Source: Flaviaestuariibacter sp. (GTDB lineage Bacteria; Bacteroidota; Bacteroidia; Chitinophagales; Chitinophagaceae). From it: a stretch of DNA of 64,000 nt. Each line of letters begins with the position of its first letter. Positions within the stretch are counted from its first letter, which is position 1. The stretch lies in NCBI GenBank assembly GCA_025963645.1, contig JAOQAI010000006.1:1-64000 (forward strand), in the 5' to 3' direction. The translations under genes and the position numbers were made by a program. The notes beneath the pieces are model-generated. The model did not search any database. It worked only from the letters and a program-made list of their open reading frames with translations, and was not told the DNA's origin. Positions 9,230 through 18,113 of this stretch are shown here, piece after piece.

Positions 9230-10672
9230 ATGGCATTACTTAAGTACGAGTCGCAGGTAAGACCACCACTGGTAGAAGGTAATAAAGATTACCACCAGGT
9301 AACGGAAGATATTTGCCGCCCGGTGGAAGCCAAGCCTTCCGGACTCTGGTGGATCGGATTCCTAATATCCCTTGCCCTTTTGGGCTTTGGGGTGATCTCT
9401 GTTGGTCGTGAGGTTTGGTTTGGTACCGGTCAATGGAACCTGAACAAGACTATTGGCTGGGGCTGGGATATTACCAACTTCGTATGGTGGGTAGGTATCG
9501 GTCACGCCGGTACGCTGATCTCCGCGATCTTGTTGCTTTTCCGCCAGGGCTGGCGGACAGGTGTGAACCGCGCCGCGGAAGCGATGACCATCTTTGCCGT
9601 TATGTGCGCCGGTCAGTTCCCGATCTTTCACATGGGTCGTGTCTGGAATGCCTTCTTTACACTGCCTTACCCGAATACCCGCGGACCGTTGTGGGTGAAC
9701 TTTAACTCGCCGCTTCTTTGGGACGTATTCGCGATCTCTACTTACTTCACCGTTTCCCTTCTTTTCTGGTATTCCGGTTTGCTGCCTGATCTGGCAACAC
9801 TACGGGATCGTGCGAAGCTAAAATGGAGAAAACATTTTTATGGTGTAGCTGCTTTCGGTTGGACGGGTTCTACCAAACACTGGCAACGCCATGAGAGCTT
9901 GTCATTAGTATTAGCCGGTCTTTCTACACCGCTTGTACTTTCCGTACATACGATTGTATCCTTTGACTTCGCTACCTCGGTTATCCCGGGCTGGCATACG
10001 ACCATCTTCCCGCCGTACTTCGTTGCGGGTGCCATCTTCTCTGGTTTCGCGATGGTGCAAACGCTCCTGTTAGTAACCCGTAAAGTTTTAAGCCTCGAAG
10101 AATACATTACCCTGGAACATATCGAGGTAATGAACAAAGTAATTGTACTGACCGGTTCTATTGTAGGTATCGCTTACCTGACAGAGCTGTTCATGGCGTG
10201 GTACTCCAACGTGAAATACGAGTGGTTTGCTTTTGAGCAAAACCGTGTGAACCTCGCGAGCCCTTATGGCTGGAGCTACTGGCTGATGATGGGCTGTAAC
10301 GTAATCTCCCCGCAGATCTTCTGGTTCCGTAAGATGCGCCGTAATATTTTGGTTACCTTCTTTATGTCGATCATTGTAAACATCGGGATGTGGTTTGAGC
10401 GCTTTGTGATCATCGTTACTTCACTATATCGCGATTACCTGCCATCAAGCTGGAGCCCGTATTACACACCAACCATTTGGGAGGTCGGATTTTACATGGG
10501 CACGTTCGGATTGTTCTTTACCTGTTATTTCCTGTTCTCTAAATTCTTCCCGGTCATCGCCATCGCAGAGATCAAGCATATCCTGAAGAAGAACGGGGAG
10601 AACTATAAAGAGAAAATGGACGTGGTGGAAAGGGAAGGCGTGGAAGAGTTCGCTCATCGCCATACGCATTAG
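9230..10672 (+). CDS. actC: Alternative complex III subunit ActC, NrfD-like quinol-binding membrane protein
   Basis: The 480-aa protein is mostly hydrophobic, with about ten transmembrane helices, for example WWIGFLISLALLGFG near 40 and WWVGIGHAGTLISAILLLF near 87-105. It is of the NrfD/PsrC family: the membrane part that binds menaquinol and passes electrons to the iron-sulfur part of ActB. Conserved polar residues within helices (GHAGT, the HMGR motif near 134) fit the quinol site and proton path. The C-terminus is a charged cytoplasmic tail ending in histidines. It is 118 bp downstream of actB. Confidence 0.93.
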   Translation: MALLKYESQVRPPLVEGNKDYHQVTEDICRPVEAKPSGLWWIGFLISLALLGFGVISVGREVWFGTGQWNLNKTIGWGWDITNFVWWVGIGHAGTLISAILLLFRQGWRTGVNRAAEAMTIFAVMCAGQFPIFHMGRVWNAFFTLPYPNTRGPLWVNFNSPLLWDVFAISTYFTVSLLFWYSGLLPDLATLRDRAKLKWRKHFYGVAAFGWTGSTKHWQRHESLSLVLAGLSTPLVLSVHTIVSFDFATSVIPGWHTTIFPPYFVAGAIFSGFAMVQTLLLVTRKVLSLEEYITLEHIEVMNKVIVLTGSIVGIAYLTELFMAWYSNVKYEWFAFEQNRVNLASPYGWSYWLMMGCNVISPQIFWFRKMRRNILVTFFMSIIVNIGMWFERFVIIVTSLYRDYLPSSWSPYYTPTIWEVGFYMGTFGLFFTCYFLFSKFFPVIAIAEIKHILKKNGENYKEKMDVVEREGVEEFAHRHTH

Positions 10673-10689
10673 AGAAGCCGTGAGCTGTC

Positions 10690-10769
10690 AGCTATTAGCT
10701 GCAAGCTCTGAAGAAGAAAGAGAATAAATAAATTAAGAGTTTCAAGCGATAAGCTTGCAGCTCATAGCT
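10690..10769. repeat. Imperfect 18-bp inverted repeat built of AGCT steps
   Basis: Positions 10690-10707 and 10752-10769 are inverted copies with one mismatch, and both are made of repeated AGCT tetranucleotides. Similar AGCT-rich text lies at 9190-9215 before actC. The element fills most of the actC-actD gap and could fold into a long hairpin in the operon transcript. Confidence 0.6.
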
Positions 10770-10782
10770 AAAAGCTTAAAAG

Positions 10783-11373
10783 ATGCCGATCAAGAAATTC
10801 GTAGTAGGTAATTTTTATGACGAACAGGTGCTTTTCCCTGCGATTAAAAACGTAAGGAAGACCGGTTATAAAATTCACGATGTCTATACCCCGTTCCCGA
10901 TCCATGGATTGGATACAGCGATGGGCTTGCGGGACACGAGCTTGCACACAGCAGGATTCATTTATGGTATTACCGGTACGGCAACCGCCTTCTCTTTTAT
11001 TACCTGGGTGTTTACATCCGATTGGCCGATGAATATCGGCGGTAAGCCTTTCTTTTCCCTTCCGGCGTGGATACCGATCATGTTTGAATTGACGGTATTG
11101 TTTGCAGCCGTGGGAATGGTATTGACCTTTTGCTACCTGTGCCAGTTGGCGCCTTTCGTGAAGAAGGATCATTTCAACCTGCGCTCAACGGATGATACTT
11201 TCACTATGGCGATCGAGCTGAACGAAAGAAGTAATGAGCAGGAAATTGTAAGCTACCTCCAAAGCGTAGGCGCACAGGATGTAAGCGTTCAACTTAAAGA
11301 AACCGGCTGGTGGTTGGGCCGCTACGATAAAGAGCAAAAATTGTATAACCACCAGGTAGAGGTAGCCGGCTAA
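10783..11373 (+). CDS. actD: Alternative complex III subunit ActD (DUF3341)
   Basis: The 196-aa protein has a soluble N-terminal part containing the family-typical YDVYTPFPIHGLD-like stretch (here HDVYTPFPIHGLD, about 30-42), two transmembrane hairpin helices (about 59-82 and 95-122), and a C-terminal cytoplasmic region. Known: ActD anchors alongside ActC and ActF in the membrane part of alternative complex III and has no cofactor. It begins 110 bp after actC and ends 14 bp before actE, in the canonical order. Confidence 0.92.
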   Translation: MPIKKFVVGNFYDEQVLFPAIKNVRKTGYKIHDVYTPFPIHGLDTAMGLRDTSLHTAGFIYGITGTATAFSFITWVFTSDWPMNIGGKPFFSLPAWIPIMFELTVLFAAVGMVLTFCYLCQLAPFVKKDHFNLRSTDDTFTMAIELNERSNEQEIVSYLQSVGAQDVSVQLKETGWWLGRYDKEQKLYNHQVEVAG

Positions 11374-11387
11374 AATAAAAACGAGAG

Positions 11388-12068
11388 ATGAAAAAATTAG
11401 CAATAGTTACAGCGGTAGTGGCAAGCGTCCTTAGCCTGATCGGTTGTGGTGGTGCGCATGGCGACAATCCAGGCCAGGCCTATATGCCGGATATGTATTA
11501 TAGCCGTGCCTATGAAGCGTATGGTTATAATAACGTAGCCGGAGAGTATGATTCCCTGCGCAGCCGGAACATCTTATACAATGGTATGCCGGTGATTGGT
11601 ACGGTTGCCCGTGGCGAATCATTTACGTTCCCGATACCGGAAGGTGACAGCGGCTATGCCAGAGCGGCTTCTTACCCAAGCCCGCTGGCGGGAATGAATA
11701 TCACACCCGCCCAAATGAAAGAAGGCGAGCGGATCTATTTGATCAACTGCGCTATCTGTCATGGATCAGCGCTTGATGGTAACGGCCCGCTTTGGAAAGG
11801 CGGCGAAGGTCCTTTCACATCTGCGCCACGCAACCTGAAAGATGATTACACGAAGGCTTTATCAGATGGACAGATGTACCACGCCATCACCTATGGTAAA
11901 GGTCAAATGGGTAGCTATGGATCGCAGGTAAAGCCAGAGCAGCGTTGGTGGATCATCAACTATATCCGCAGTAAGCAAGGTGGCACTGGAGCGGATACAA
12001 CTGCGGCTGCTGCAGGAGCTGCCGGGGGTGCAGCAAGCGGTACCGATACAACAAAGGCATCTAACTAA
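11388..12068 (+). CDS. actE: Alternative complex III subunit ActE, monohaem cytochrome c lipoprotein
   Basis: This 226-aa protein starts with a lipoprotein signal (LSLIGC, Cys20 as the acylated residue). A single haem motif CAICH is at 121-125 and a MGSYGSQV loop near 185 may hold the axial Met. The C-terminal ~25 residues are Ala/Gly/Thr-rich and end TTKASN, like a flexible tail. Known: ActE is the monohaem cytochrome that carries electrons from ActA to the oxidase. It lies between actD and actF with short gaps. Confidence 0.92.
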   Translation: MKKLAIVTAVVASVLSLIGCGGAHGDNPGQAYMPDMYYSRAYEAYGYNNVAGEYDSLRSRNILYNGMPVIGTVARGESFTFPIPEGDSGYARAASYPSPLAGMNITPAQMKEGERIYLINCAICHGSALDGNGPLWKGGEGPFTSAPRNLKDDYTKALSDGQMYHAITYGKGQMGSYGSQVKPEQRWWIINYIRSKQGGTGADTTAAAAGAAGGAASGTDTTKASN

Positions 12069-12093
12069 TTGAGGTATTTATAAACAGAAGGAA

Positions 12094-13335
12094 ATGGCAA
12101 TCAGAGAACAATACGTAATACCGAAAAAATACAATACGCTATCTATCATACTGATGGCGGTGGGGATTCTTTCCCTGGTCCTTTTATACATCACGCATGG
12201 CGCTGCTTCCGGAAACACCGAAGAAGCCTCGCATGAGCGGGCTCGTTTTTGGGCGTCGCTGTTAACCAATAGCGTTTACTTTTTGCTGGTAGTGAATGCT
12301 GCTATGTTCTTTATCTGCGCCACAACATTAGCGTGGGGCGGCTGGCAGATGTCTTTCAGGAGAGTGAGTGAAGCGATTTCGGCTTGTGTGCCGGTGATGG
12401 CAGTGATTGCCTTTATCGTATTAATGGCGCTTGTTTTTGGTGGCGATCACACGCTTTACCACTGGACGGATGATGAGCATGTAAAACATGACGCCGCTTT
12501 ATTACACAAATCCGGCTTTTTAAGTAAAACCTTTTTTACGGTTTGGACGGTAATTACCCTGGTAGGATGGATTTTGTTAGGAAAAAAAGTGCGTAGCCAT
12601 TCCCGCCGAATAGATGATAAGCCACTTGCACTGCCTGAAGCGAAAAAATACATCTGGAACGGCACGGTTTGGTCAGCGGCTTACTTGGCGTTGTTTGGAC
12701 TAACCGTAATGTCAACCATTCCGTGGCTATGGCTAATGAGCCTTGATGCACACTGGTATTCCACCATGTTCAGCTGGTACACATTTGCTTCATCTTTTGT
12801 GGCGGGTGTCGCCTTAATTACTTTGTTTGTAGTGTTTCTCAAGAATAATAATTACCTGGAGTTCACTACCCGTGAGCATTTGCATGATTTGGGTAAATTC
12901 CAGTTTGCGTTCTCTATCTTCTGGACCTACCTATGGTATTCGCAGTTCATGTTGATCTGGTATGCGAACATCCCGGAAGAAACCGTTTATTTTGAACCAC
13001 GCTTGCAAGGGGCTTACCGCGGCTTGTTCTTCCTGAACCTGATCATCAACTTCCTGGCGCCACTGCTACTATTAATGCGTCGGGGTTCCAAGCGGAATTA
13101 CGGAACGATCACGATGCTGTCGGTCATGATCCTTTTTGGGCACTGGATCGATTTCTACCAGATGGTATTTCCAAGCATTTCACCGGATCATGTACCGAAT
13201 ATGCTTTTTGATTTTGGTATTGCTCTTGGGTTTGTAGGTCTGATCATGTTTGTAACGGCAAGAAGCTTAACGAAAGCACCATTGATCGCGAAGAATCACC
13301 CGTTCCTGAAGGAAAGTATAGTACATCATACATAG
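12094..13335 (+). CDS. actF: Alternative complex III subunit ActF, second NrfD-like membrane protein
   Basis: The 413-aa integral membrane protein has about ten hydrophobic helices and resembles ActC, being the paralogous quinone-oxidoreductase membrane subunit of alternative complex III. Visible landmarks are the LSIILMAVGILSLVLLYI first helix and the later FWTYLWYSQFMLIWYANIPEE stretch typical of ActF. Known: the haem-free ActC and ActF form the core of the membrane domain and may carry proton half-channels. It is the last act gene; a 110-bp gap with a short tandem repeat separates it from coxB. Confidence 0.92.
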   Translation: MAIREQYVIPKKYNTLSIILMAVGILSLVLLYITHGAASGNTEEASHERARFWASLLTNSVYFLLVVNAAMFFICATTLAWGGWQMSFRRVSEAISACVPVMAVIAFIVLMALVFGGDHTLYHWTDDEHVKHDAALLHKSGFLSKTFFTVWTVITLVGWILLGKKVRSHSRRIDDKPLALPEAKKYIWNGTVWSAAYLALFGLTVMSTIPWLWLMSLDAHWYSTMFSWYTFASSFVAGVALITLFVVFLKNNNYLEFTTREHLHDLGKFQFAFSIFWTYLWYSQFMLIWYANIPEETVYFEPRLQGAYRGLFFLNLIINFLAPLLLLMRRGSKRNYGTITMLSVMILFGHWIDFYQMVFPSISPDHVPNMLFDFGIALGFVGLIMFVTARSLTKAPLIAKNHPFLKESIVHHT

Positions 13336-13409
13336 GAAGTAGAATTGAAATTGATTGAAGTAAAGAGGTTACGATAAATGAAAGTAGAAGATGGGCAGTC
13401 AATGCTGCA

Positions 13410-13433
13410 TTTTCAAATTTTCAAATTTTCAAA
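13410..13433 (+). repeat. Three tandem TTTTCAAA octamers
   Basis: Three perfect copies of TTTTCAAA are in the actF-coxB gap, ending 12 bases before the coxB ATG. A related run of TTGAAATC-type words fills 18062-18110 before the second subunit III gene. Confidence 0.7.
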
Positions 13434-13445
13434 TTGTTTTAGTTT

Positions 13446-14519
13446 ATGTCAACCACTTGGATCGTTATAGCGCTGATACTGGGATTTGTGATCGTTTTTC
13501 AAATAGCGAAGGCAAGCGAATACGTATCTATCCTGAAGGGAGAAGAAAAGACCCGGAAAGAGAATAACCGTATCAATGCGTTCCTTCTGTTAGCATTCCT
13601 CATCGCCGGGCTCTTTGGCGTGTGGTATTGCAACTACCGCCTGGCGGGAAAGATACTGGGCGAAGCCGCCTCTAACCATGGAGAGCGCATTGATAATATG
13701 CTCTACATTACGCTGGCCATTACAGGAATTGTATTCGTGCTCACACAGATAGGGCTTTTCTGGTTTTCTTTTAAATACCAGGAAAAAGAGGGTCAGAAGC
13801 CTTTGTATTATCCGCATAATAATAAACTGGAGTTGATCTGGACCGTTATTCCCGCCATCACACTTACTGTTCTGGTAGGCTATGGCTTATATTATTGGTT
13901 CCAGATCACCGGGGAAGCACCAAAAGATTCCATGGTGGTAGAAGTAACGGGCAAACAATTCAACTGGGAATACCGTTACCCGGGTAAGGACGGCATGTTC
14001 GGTAAACGCTATTACAAAGAGGTGAACGAAGCTGCCAGTAACCCATTAGGACAATTATGGGATGACCCGGCGAATCATGATGATATTTATACAACCGGTG
14101 AGATGCACATTGTAGTGGGAAAACCGGTGAAATTGATCATTGGCGCGAAGGATGTGATTCATGACGTAGGCCTGGCGCATTTCCGGATGAAGATGGATGC
14201 CGTACCGGGAATCCCGACAACGATGTGGTTCACGCCAAAATTCACTACCCGCCAGATGCGTGATAAGTATGGCCCGGATTTCAACTACGAGATCTCCTGC
14301 GACCAGATGTGTGGTAAAGGCCACTTTAGCATGAGAGGAACGATCGTGGTGGAAACGCAGGCAGAATACAATGCCTGGTTGGCTACAAAGCAACCGCAAT
14401 ATTTGGCCGCAAAAGGAAACGCGCCAGCCGGAGCCGATACAACAGGATTGAAGCCAGTGACACCTGCCAGTGCTACGGATACAACGAGACCGGTAGCTGT
14501 CCTTACTACAACTAATTAA
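13446..14519 (+). CDS. coxB: Cytochrome c oxidase subunit II (CuA)
   Basis: The 357-aa protein has an extended membrane part with about four predicted helices (three before residue 110, then LIWTVIPAITLTVLVGYGLYYW near 135-155), followed by a periplasmic cupredoxin domain. CuA ligands are visible: the upstream His in HDVGLAHFRM and the CDQMCGKGHFSM motif (CxxxCxxxHxxM). The C-terminal tail is Ala/Thr/Pro-rich with no cytochrome c domain, so this is not a caa3-type fusion. It accepts electrons from ActE/ActA cytochromes and feeds haem a. It begins 110 bp after actF. Confidence 0.95.
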   Translation: MSTTWIVIALILGFVIVFQIAKASEYVSILKGEEKTRKENNRINAFLLLAFLIAGLFGVWYCNYRLAGKILGEAASNHGERIDNMLYITLAITGIVFVLTQIGLFWFSFKYQEKEGQKPLYYPHNNKLELIWTVIPAITLTVLVGYGLYYWFQITGEAPKDSMVVEVTGKQFNWEYRYPGKDGMFGKRYYKEVNEAASNPLGQLWDDPANHDDIYTTGEMHIVVGKPVKLIIGAKDVIHDVGLAHFRMKMDAVPGIPTTMWFTPKFTTRQMRDKYGPDFNYEISCDQMCGKGHFSMRGTIVVETQAEYNAWLATKQPQYLAAKGNAPAGADTTGLKPVTPASATDTTRPVAVLTTTN

Positions 14520-14553
14520 TCCATAGAAAACACCATTTCTAAAAGATATTGAT

Positions 14554-16392
14554 ATGAACGAGAATATAACCCCGAATGTGCCTCCCGGAACTACTGCAAG
14601 CCACGGCGGTTTGCATACAGGGCACGATGGCAATGGTCACGGACACGACGACCACCATCATAAGCAAAGCTTTGTATCGAAGTATATTTTTAGCATGGAC
14701 CACAAGACCATTGCTAAGCAATTCCTGATCACCGGTATCATCTGGGCAATAGTAGGCGGGTTGTTTTCCGTTCTCTTCCGCTTGCAGCTGGCTTATCCGG
14801 ATGAAACGTTCCCGATCCTGGAAACCTTCTTCGGACGCTGGGCTAAGGGTGGTCAGATTCAGCCGGAGTTTTATTATGCCCTGATCACCATGCACGGCAC
14901 GGTGCTGGTATTCTTTGTATTGACGGGTGGTTTGAGCGGAACCTTTGCGAACCTTCTTATTCCACTACAGGTAGGTGCACGTGATATGGCATCGCCTTTC
15001 ATGAATATGCTGTCTTACTGGTTCTTCTTCCTGGCGAGTGTGGTGATGTTCTCTTCCCTGTTTGTGCAGACAGGGCCTGCCAGTGGCGGCTGGACCTCTT
15101 ACCCGCCGCTAAGTGCGCTGCAGGGCGCAGCAGAAGGATCTAAAATCGGTATGGACCTTTGGATCGTGAGCATGGCTTTGTTTGTAGTTTCTTCGCTGTT
15201 AGGTGGTTTGAACTACATCGCTACTATCCTGAACATGCGTACAAAAGGCATGAGCATGACCCGTATGCCATTGACCATGTGGGCGATCCTGTTCACCGCT
15301 ATCCTTGGGGTATTGTCTTTCCCTGTGTTGTTATCGGGCTTCATCCTTTTACTATTTGACCGCAACCTTGGCACCTCTTTCTATTTGAGCGATATCGTAT
15401 TGAACGGACAAATTCTTCCGAACGAAGGTGGTAGCGCCATCCTTTACCAGCACCTTTTCTGGTTCCTGGGTCACCCGGAAGTGTATATCATCATCCTTCC
15501 GGCAATGGGATTGGTTTCGGAAGTAATGAGCGTAAATGCCCGCAAGCCGATCTTCGGTTATATGGCGATGGTAGGTTCGCTTTTAGCCATCACCATCCTT
15601 GCCTTCCTGGTTTGGGCGCATCATATGTTCGTTTCCGGTCTGAATCCGTTCCTGGGTTCAGTGTTCGTGTTGCTCACGCTACTGATCGCCATTCCATCCG
15701 CTATTAAGGTGTTTAACTGGATCACGACGCTATGGCGCGGCAATATCCGTTTCACACCGGGTATGATGTTCTCTATTGGTTTTGTAAGCATGTTTATTTC
15801 CGGTGGTTTGACGGGTATCTGGCTGGGTAACTCAACCCTTGATATTCACCTGCATGATACGTATTTCGTAGTAGCGCATTTCCATATTGTAATGGGTGTG
15901 TCCGCTTTCTTCGGCATGTTCGCCGGTGTGTATCACTGGTTCCCTAAAATGTTTGGACGTTATTTAAATAACACCTTAGCCTATATTCATTTCTGGGTAA
16001 CCTTAGTGGGCGCTTACCTCATCTTCTGGCCAATGCACTACCAGGGCTTAGCCGGTGTGCCACGCCGTTATGTGGACTTCCGTTTGTGGTCTTCATTCAA
16101 TCATTTTACGGATCTTAATAAAATGATCACCGTTGTTTCGATCATTGTATTTGCGGTGCAATTGATGTTCGTGTTCAACTTCTTCTATTCCATTTTTAAA
16201 GGAAGAAAAGTAAGAAGTACAAACCCGTGGGGCTCGAATACATTAGAGTGGACAACCCCAATCAACCCGGGTCACGGAAACTGGCCGGGGGAGATCCCTG
16301 AAGTACACCGTTGGGCGTATGATTATGGTAAGGACGGACGCGATCATATCATGCAAACCGAACCATTGAACCCGAACGAGACAAAGCACTAA
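14554..16392 (+). CDS. coxA: Cytochrome c oxidase subunit I (haem a-a3/CuB)
   Basis: The 612-aa protein shows the signature of an A-type haem-copper oxidase: MHGTVLVFF with a haem a His, GHPEVY with the CuB His and cross-linked Tyr, the WAHHMF His pair, and HDTYFVVAHFHIV with the haem a3 and a ligands. The HPEVY form points to an A1-like oxidase. About 12 membrane helices are present; the N-terminus has a His-rich cytoplasmic extension (GHDGNGHGHDDHHHK, about 23-37) that could bind metal. It is translated 34 bp after coxB and is the catalytic O2-reducing subunit. Confidence 0.96.
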   Translation: MNENITPNVPPGTTASHGGLHTGHDGNGHGHDDHHHKQSFVSKYIFSMDHKTIAKQFLITGIIWAIVGGLFSVLFRLQLAYPDETFPILETFFGRWAKGGQIQPEFYYALITMHGTVLVFFVLTGGLSGTFANLLIPLQVGARDMASPFMNMLSYWFFFLASVVMFSSLFVQTGPASGGWTSYPPLSALQGAAEGSKIGMDLWIVSMALFVVSSLLGGLNYIATILNMRTKGMSMTRMPLTMWAILFTAILGVLSFPVLLSGFILLLFDRNLGTSFYLSDIVLNGQILPNEGGSAILYQHLFWFLGHPEVYIIILPAMGLVSEVMSVNARKPIFGYMAMVGSLLAITILAFLVWAHHMFVSGLNPFLGSVFVLLTLLIAIPSAIKVFNWITTLWRGNIRFTPGMMFSIGFVSMFISGGLTGIWLGNSTLDIHLHDTYFVVAHFHIVMGVSAFFGMFAGVYHWFPKMFGRYLNNTLAYIHFWVTLVGAYLIFWPMHYQGLAGVPRRYVDFRLWSSFNHFTDLNKMITVVSIIVFAVQLMFVFNFFYSIFKGRKVRSTNPWGSNTLEWTTPINPGHGNWPGEIPEVHRWAYDYGKDGRDHIMQTEPLNPNETKH

Positions 16393-16496
16393 GTCTTGTT
16401 TGGTAAATGAGATAAGAAGATAACAGTTGAGTAATTGTAAACAAGATTAGTTATTTGACATAGATCGTTTGCAAAACTTGAAAGGCACTAAAGTAA

Positions 16497-17426
16497 ATGA
16501 GCGTGACAAGAGAAGCAAGCAAGAAAAACAACAAGCTGAAGGATTACCTGCAGCTGGTGAAGCCCTCCCTGAATATCATGGTGGTCTTTTCCAGCGTGAT
16601 CAGTTACCTGCTGGCGCCGAATATCAGGTTTGATTGGCTTGATATTACGCTGCTGTTCATCGGTGGATTCCTGGTGGTCGGCAGTGCCAACACCATTAAC
16701 CAGGTGGTGGAGCGGGATACGGATGCGATGATGAAGCGAACGGCTTCCCGCCCGGTAGCGGCAGGTAGGATGTCGGTTTCAGAAGGCTGGGCTTTTGCTG
16801 TTGTGACCGGAGCGATAGGCGTTTTTATATTGGGTTATTTTTTTAACCTGTTATCCGCCGGTCTTGCGTTGTTTAGCTTGTTCCTGTACGCCTTCATTTA
16901 TACACCCCTAAAAAAGGTGAATGCCATTTCGGTTTTTGTAGGGGCCTTTCCAGGTGCATTGCCATGCCTCATCGGGTGGACCGCCGGTACCGGTTTGTTC
17001 GCACCGTTTGATCAGCTGGTAGTAAATGGAAAAGAGTTCTCGAATGTAGGCGGTTGGGTTTTATTCCTTTTGCAATTTCTATGGCAATTCCCGCATTTTT
17101 GGGCGATTGCCTGGGTAGCGCACAAGGATTACTCGGCAGCAGGTTTCAAGTTGTTGCCGAGCGAAAAAGGTCCGACAAAGTTCACCGCTTTGCAGACCAT
17201 TATTTATTCGCTGTTGCTGATACCGGTTTGCGTTTTGCCGTATTTTATTGGTATGAGCGGGCTGACAAGTTTGGTGATAGCGACCCTGGCGAACCTGTTC
17301 CTTGTATTCCAATGCGTTCGGTTGTACCGGGAAAATGATGCAAAAGCGGCGAGGCGGGTGATGTTCAGCAGCTATATTTATTTGCCCATTGTGCTGCTGG
17401 CTTTGTTGAGTGACAAGATTTATTAG
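16497..17426 (+). CDS. ctaB: Protohaem IX farnesyltransferase (haem O synthase)
   Basis: The 309-aa protein is a UbiA-type prenyltransferase with about nine helices. Seen: the prenyl-diphosphate motif NTINQVVERDTDAMMKRTASRP (about 62-83, within which the acidic D-x-x-M-x-R-T is diagnostic) and the second motif near YTPLKKVNA. It converts haem B to haem O, the first step to haem A for CoxA. No ctaA (haem A synthase) is seen in the window, so that gene must be elsewhere. It lies in the cox operon between coxA and subunit III, 104 bp after coxA. Confidence 0.95.
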   Translation: MSVTREASKKNNKLKDYLQLVKPSLNIMVVFSSVISYLLAPNIRFDWLDITLLFIGGFLVVGSANTINQVVERDTDAMMKRTASRPVAAGRMSVSEGWAFAVVTGAIGVFILGYFFNLLSAGLALFSLFLYAFIYTPLKKVNAISVFVGAFPGALPCLIGWTAGTGLFAPFDQLVVNGKEFSNVGGWVLFLLQFLWQFPHFWAIAWVAHKDYSAAGFKLLPSEKGPTKFTALQTIIYSLLLIPVCVLPYFIGMSGLTSLVIATLANLFLVFQCVRLYRENDAKAARRVMFSSYIYLPIVLLALLSDKIY

Positions 17427-17446
17427 AAACGAATTATAAAAGAGAG

Positions 17447-18010
17447 ATGGATATTGTGAGTAAACAACGAGAAAAAATACATCCGCACAAATTTATCATG
17501 TGGGTTGCCATTGGCAGCATCCTGATGATGTTTGCCGGGCTGACGAGTGCCTATATTGTAAAGAGCAACCAGGCGAACTGGGAGGAAGTGCAAACGCCAC
17601 AGGCCTTCTGGTGGTCAACTGCCGCTATTTTACTTAGCAGCCTGACCATCCAAATGGCATTGCGGGCTTTCAAGCAAAGAGCCATGCAGCAATACCGTTT
17701 GCTGATCGCTTTAACGGTAGGCTTAGGCATTGCCTTTGTCGTGTTGCAGTGGATCGGGTTTAACTGGCTATGGGATGGAGGCGTTCGGTTTATAGGCGCT
17801 GGCGCCGGTCAGTTTTTGTATATCATTGCCGGCTTGCATGCCCTGCACGTCATAGGCGGAATGGTGGCTTTGACGGTGATTTTTTTAAAAGCGTTCTTTG
17901 GGAAAACAAGGAGTTATAGTTCGGTTCCGGTGGAAGTGGCGGCTACGTACTGGCATTTCGTGGACCTGTTATGGCTTTATTTATTGATCTTTTTTGTTTG
18001 GTTAGGATAA
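17447..18010 (+). CDS. coxC: Haem-copper oxidase subunit III, short paralogue
   Basis: The 187-aa protein has five hydrophobic helices and ends in AATYWHFVDLLWLYLLIFFVW, the conserved last helix of subunit III (the key WHFVDxxW). Known: subunit III stabilises CoxA and keeps its proton uptake stable. It begins 20 bp after ctaB. A second, longer subunit III follows, so the oxidase complex may contain one of the two, or both. Confidence 0.9.
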   Translation: MDIVSKQREKIHPHKFIMWVAIGSILMMFAGLTSAYIVKSNQANWEEVQTPQAFWWSTAAILLSSLTIQMALRAFKQRAMQQYRLLIALTVGLGIAFVVLQWIGFNWLWDGGVRFIGAGAGQFLYIIAGLHALHVIGGMVALTVIFLKAFFGKTRSYSSVPVEVAATYWHFVDLLWLYLLIFFVWLG

Positions 18011-18113
18011 ATAGATTTCTAATTTGAGGATTTGAAAATTTCTAATTAATCATTTCCAATCAGCTTGAAATCTTGAAATCTTGAATTTTTGAATCTTGAA
18101 ATCTTAAATTATT

